24,619 bases of DNA from Ottowia sp. (GTDB taxonomy: Bacteria > Pseudomonadota > Gammaproteobacteria > Burkholderiales > Burkholderiaceae_C), in NCBI GenBank assembly GCA_023228705.1, contig JALOAS010000041.1, forward strand, positions 1-24,619, written 5' to 3'. The notes beneath the pieces were generated by a model, which saw only the letters and a list, made by a program, of their open reading frames with translations, searched no databases and had not been told where the DNA came from. The position numbers and the translations under genes are program-made. How positions within the stretch are numbered: the stretch's first letter is position 1; each line of letters begins with the position of its first letter. Positions 22,880 to 24,619 of the stretch are shown here, in pieces.

Positions 22880-23326
22880 ATGCCACTGCGACTTCCCTGC
22901 CTGGCCGCCATGCTGGCGCTGGCTTGCGCTGCCCAAGCAGCCCCTGACTACAACGGCCGCGTGCACGGCCTCTTTGCCGGCCACCCCATCGATGCCCCGC
23001 TGGTCTGCGAAACGCCGACGCTGGCAGGACAGACGGGCAACTGGTTCTACGCGCAGTCTGACCCTCCCACGCACGAATACGCGCAGGATCGCAACGGCGA
23101 CGGGGTCGCGGTCACCGTGTCCTTCAGCGGCAACGAGGCCCTGTTCCTGCTCTACGTGGACGGCCAGGACCACAGATTTGGCAACACCAGCCCCGAGCAG
23201 ATCCAGCGCAGCGACACCGGCTTTGTCCTCACCATGACCGCGTCACGCTACGAAGGCCGGGGCAAGAAACGCCGGAAAATCGGCGAGGACGAGGTCCGCC
23301 TCGTCGTTGATTGTCCGCAACCCTGA
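22880..23326 (+). CDS. Small secreted protein of unknown function
   Basis: I do not recognise this 148-residue protein. It has a convincing signal peptide (residues 1-20, cleavage after AQA), so the mature form of about 128 residues should be periplasmic or secreted. Two cysteines remain after cleavage, Cys43 near the start and Cys145 near the end, and could form one disulfide. Residues 70-75 read DRNGDG, resembling an EF-hand or dockerin-type calcium loop (D-x-N-x-D-G), but no second loop is present. Alternating hydrophobic residues (VAVTVSFSG, LFLLYVDG, FVLTMTAS) suggest a small beta sandwich. A basic stretch RGKKRRK lies at 127-133. Coding seems real because the signal peptide and strand pattern are coherent, but the ATG lacks a Shine-Dalgarno. 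Confidence 0.65.
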   Translation: MPLRLPCLAAMLALACAAQAAPDYNGRVHGLFAGHPIDAPLVCETPTLAGQTGNWFYAQSDPPTHEYAQDRNGDGVAVTVSFSGNEALFLLYVDGQDHRFGNTSPEQIQRSDTGFVLTMTASRYEGRGKKRRKIGEDEVRLVVDCPQP

Positions 23327-23535
23327 GGACAGGACAAGCCCCTGCAAGCACCCAAACGGGCTGAAGGCCGGGTCTTTTCCAGCGCGCGCCTGCCTGAAGC
23401 AACCGGGAACCTGCCATGGCCGGCCCGTGGCGCGCTGGACCGCCAGCAGGGGACGAGACGCGCCGCCAGATGCGCGCGACCCGCGGTCTCGGGAATCTCG
23501 TGCGCCAGCGTCGGCGAGGGCCGGCGCCGCAAGCC

Positions 23536-24015
23536 TCAGCTGCGCTCGTACGTGCCCACCAGCCGGTTCATGCCGATCAGGCGCGGCTCCGCCTGGCGCA
23601 GCAGCTCCCACAGCGTCAGCCCGGCCTCGAAAGGCTCCTCGCCCCTGAGCGCCAGCAGCAGGAAGTAGTAGTAGTGCACGCCGTGCCCGTTCGGCGGCAT
23701 GGGCCCGCCGTATCCGGTGTTGCCGAAGTTGTTGGTGCCGCCGGTGTAGCCGCCCGCGGCTTCGGGCAGCGCGCCCACCGACGCCGGAATGTTGTACAGC
23801 ACCCAGTGCACGTAGCCGTAGGTGCCCTCGGGCGACACCAGTGGCGCATCCGGGTCATGGCAGGCCACGATCAGCGACCCCGCCTCCGCCGGCACACCGG
23901 TCCACGCCAGCGGCGGCGATACGTCTTCGCCTTCGCCCGTATGGCGTCGCGGTATCGCGCCCCCGAACTCGAACGCGCTGCTCGTCAGCGTCATGTCAGA
24001 CAGTGCAAAACCCAT
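23536..24015 (-). CDS. YbhB/YbcL family PEBP-like protein
   Basis: A 159-residue protein of the phosphatidylethanolamine-binding protein / Raf kinase inhibitor-like family. Hallmarks: EGEDVSPPLAW (28-38), DPDAP (54-58), YVHWVLYNIP (68-77), and the Gly/Pro region GPMPPNGHGVHYYYFLLLAL that shapes the anion pocket. Bacterial members are cytoplasmic or periplasmic and mostly lack a known role; no signal peptide is seen here, so it is likely cytoplasmic. ATG 24015 has GGAAAGGA about eight bases upstream, preferred over the internal ATG at 23994. It stands alone: about 210 bases separate it from the upstream convergent gene and about 315 bases of non-coding DNA separate it from the tRNA. Confidence 0.9.
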   Translation of the reverse strand: MGFALSDMTLTSSAFEFGGAIPRRHTGEGEDVSPPLAWTGVPAEAGSLIVACHDPDAPLVSPEGTYGYVHWVLYNIPASVGALPEAAGGYTGGTNNFGNTGYGGPMPPNGHGVHYYYFLLLALRGEEPFEAGLTLWELLRQAEPRLIGMNRLVGTYERS

Positions 24016-24213
24016 GGTTCAAATCCTTTCCGTGATGTCGATCCAGAGCGGATCCCACCTTACGTGACTTTGCAGCCGCGCGCAAGCGCAAGCCTGACGC
24101 GGCCTTGAACCCGGATTCACTGCTTTGAGTTCATATCTTTTCCTGGCTGGAAACGATGCCCGGCAACACCCGGGCGCCTGACCGATGTCCTCGCTGGCGC
24201 TTTGATGATGGTA

Positions 24214-24272
24214 GTTGAGCGTTGAGCGAACGATACGCCAAACGCCTGGCGCTCTTCGCTCAACCTCTCTTC
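24214..24272. repeat. Dispersed palindromic repeat, copy C
   Basis: Two TTGAGCG heptamers start the element. Arms GTTGAGCGA (24221-24229) and TCGCTCAAC (24256-24264) are perfectly complementary, with a nested stem CGCCA (24236-24240) / TGGCG (24247-24251), and then a pyrimidine tail CTCTCTTC. Core and flanks match copy B closely and copy A more loosely. The remaining gene-free DNA between 24016 and 24283 shows nothing else recognisable. Confidence 0.75.
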
Positions 24273-24283
24273 AGCCGGAAGGA

Positions 24284-24320
24284 TAAAAAAAGGACTCGGC
24301 CTTCGCGGAAGGCCAAGTCC
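24284..24320 (-). terminator. Intrinsic terminator of the tRNA-Pro transcript
   Basis: Read on the minus strand, 13-base arms (24320-24308 and 24304-24292) form a stem closed by a three-base loop, immediately followed by seven T residues (24291-24285). The only non-Watson-Crick position is a G-U wobble that pairs in the minus-strand RNA but is a C-A mismatch in the plus-strand RNA, which supports the assigned direction. It ends ten bases after the tRNA 3' end. Confidence 0.9.
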
Positions 24321-24330
24321 CTGAATTGCA

Positions 24331-24407
24331 TGGTCGGCGTGGCGGGATTCGAACTCGCGACCCCTTGCACCCCATGCAAGTGCGCTACCAAGCTGCGCTA
24401 CACGCCG
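24331..24407 (-). tRNA. tRNA-Pro (anticodon GGG)
   Basis: A complete 77-base tRNA with encoded CCA. The acceptor stem CGGCGTG pairs with CACGCCG, followed by discriminator A and CCA (24331-24333 on the complement). The D-arm is GCGCAGCTTGGTAGCGC, the anticodon stem is CTTGC/GCAAG with loop ATGGGGT, so the anticodon is GGG (24371-24373), and the T-arm has GAGTTCGAATCCC. It reads proline CCC/CCU codons. It lies just after a MerR-type gene and before an intrinsic terminator; its own -10 box is visible. Confidence 0.96.
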
Positions 24408-24418
24408 ATAAGCTGGCA

Positions 24419-24424
24419 ATTATA
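24419..24424 (-). promoter_or_regulatory. -10 box upstream of tRNA-Pro
   Basis: A perfect TATAAT on the minus strand lies 11 bases before the tRNA 5' end, just after the stop of the MerR-type gene. The -35 partner at 17 bases (TCTGGA, 24442-24447) is poor. The tRNA may also be co-transcribed from upstream genes. Confidence 0.6.
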
Positions 24425-24432
24425 GTCGAGAA

Positions 24433-24619
24433 TCAATCGTCTCCAGATGACAAGATCTGCCGGATTTCGCGGAGCTCGCGGGCAATGTCGCTCAGCAGGT
24501 CGGTGCCGTCTGCGGCACGCGCGCCGGCACCTGGCGGGTCGCCCGCGCCCGGCAGCTCGCCTGGCGCATGGCGACGCTGCAGCTTCAGGCGGGCGCCGTG
24601 TATGGAGTAGCCCTGCTCG
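24433..24619 (-). CDS. C-terminus of a MerR-family transcriptional regulator (partial)
   Basis: Only the last 61 residues are in the window; the 5' part lies beyond the right edge. The fragment begins EQGYSIHGARLKL, which matches the end of the MerR DNA-binding domain (pattern EGYTIxGARKxL). It continues through a Pro/Gly/Ala linker to a helical ending LLSDIARELREIRQIL. In Burkholderiales a MerR-type gene of this kind usually sits between ihfA and tRNA-Pro, and the tRNA-Pro here supports that reading; ihfA itself is not visible. The regulated genes and effector are unknown. Confidence 0.75.
   Translation of the reverse strand, partial: EQGYSIHGARLKLQRRHAPGELPGAGDPPGAGARAADGTDLLSDIARELREIRQILSSGDD

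Overview
The window is about 24.6 kb of dense, very GC-rich chromosomal DNA. Gene content and order suggest a beta-proteobacterium of the order Burkholderiales, probably Comamonadaceae. The main clues are the runs yciB-bolA-peptidylprolyl isomerase, pepA-holC divergent from lptFG, and a MerR-type gene followed by tRNA-Pro(GGG), together with bifunctional MnmC. The genus assignment is inference; no rRNA or marker phylogeny is available here. Most of the window is ordinary core genome. The unusual material is in the intergenic repeats and in one rearranged segment around 8.0-10.3 kb.

Layout. Positions 1-284 hold hairpins and a good sigma70 promoter for yciB. Positions 285-2024 (+) carry yciB, a BolA-family gene overlapping it by four bases, and a periplasmic parvulin-type isomerase. 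Positions 2081-6259 (-) carry a complete polar amino-acid ABC importer, transcribed aapJ-aapQ-aapM-aapP, with a strong hairpin after the binding-protein gene and a 20-base perfect palindrome upstream. Positions 6556-8034 (+) carry a universal-stress-like gene and an MpaB/DUF2236 oxygenase-like gene. Positions 8036-10250 look inserted or rearranged: an IS3-type orfA fragment, about 350 bases without a recognisable gene, a BCCT transporter, and then a 3' scrap of a second DUF2236 gene. An 18-base sequence is repeated exactly at both edges.

Positions 10255-15399 (-) carry a fosmidomycin-resistance-type MFS exporter, MgtE, DsbB and the PLP enzyme MetY. From 15587 (+) comes mnmC, whose 3' end overlaps a convergent PEP mutase/isocitrate lyase-like gene. 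That gene lies downstream of pepA and holC (all -, 20511-17596). lptF and lptG (+, 20541-22753) diverge from pepA. The right end holds a small secreted protein of unknown function, a PEBP/YbhB-like protein, an intrinsic terminator, tRNA-Pro(GGG) and the C-terminus of a MerR-type regulator.

Three intergenic sites (2025-2080, 13834-13934, 24214-24272) are copies of one degenerate repeat. Each has a TTGAGCG heptamer head, a GC(C/A)AAACGC core and a TCAAC arm followed by a pyrimidine tail; the head and tail arms can pair in the first and third copies. One copy has grown into seven tandem heptamers. This repeat and the DUF2236/BCCT rearrangement are the observations most worth following. I see no CRISPR array, prophage, complete insertion sequence, or clear defence or biosynthetic cluster.
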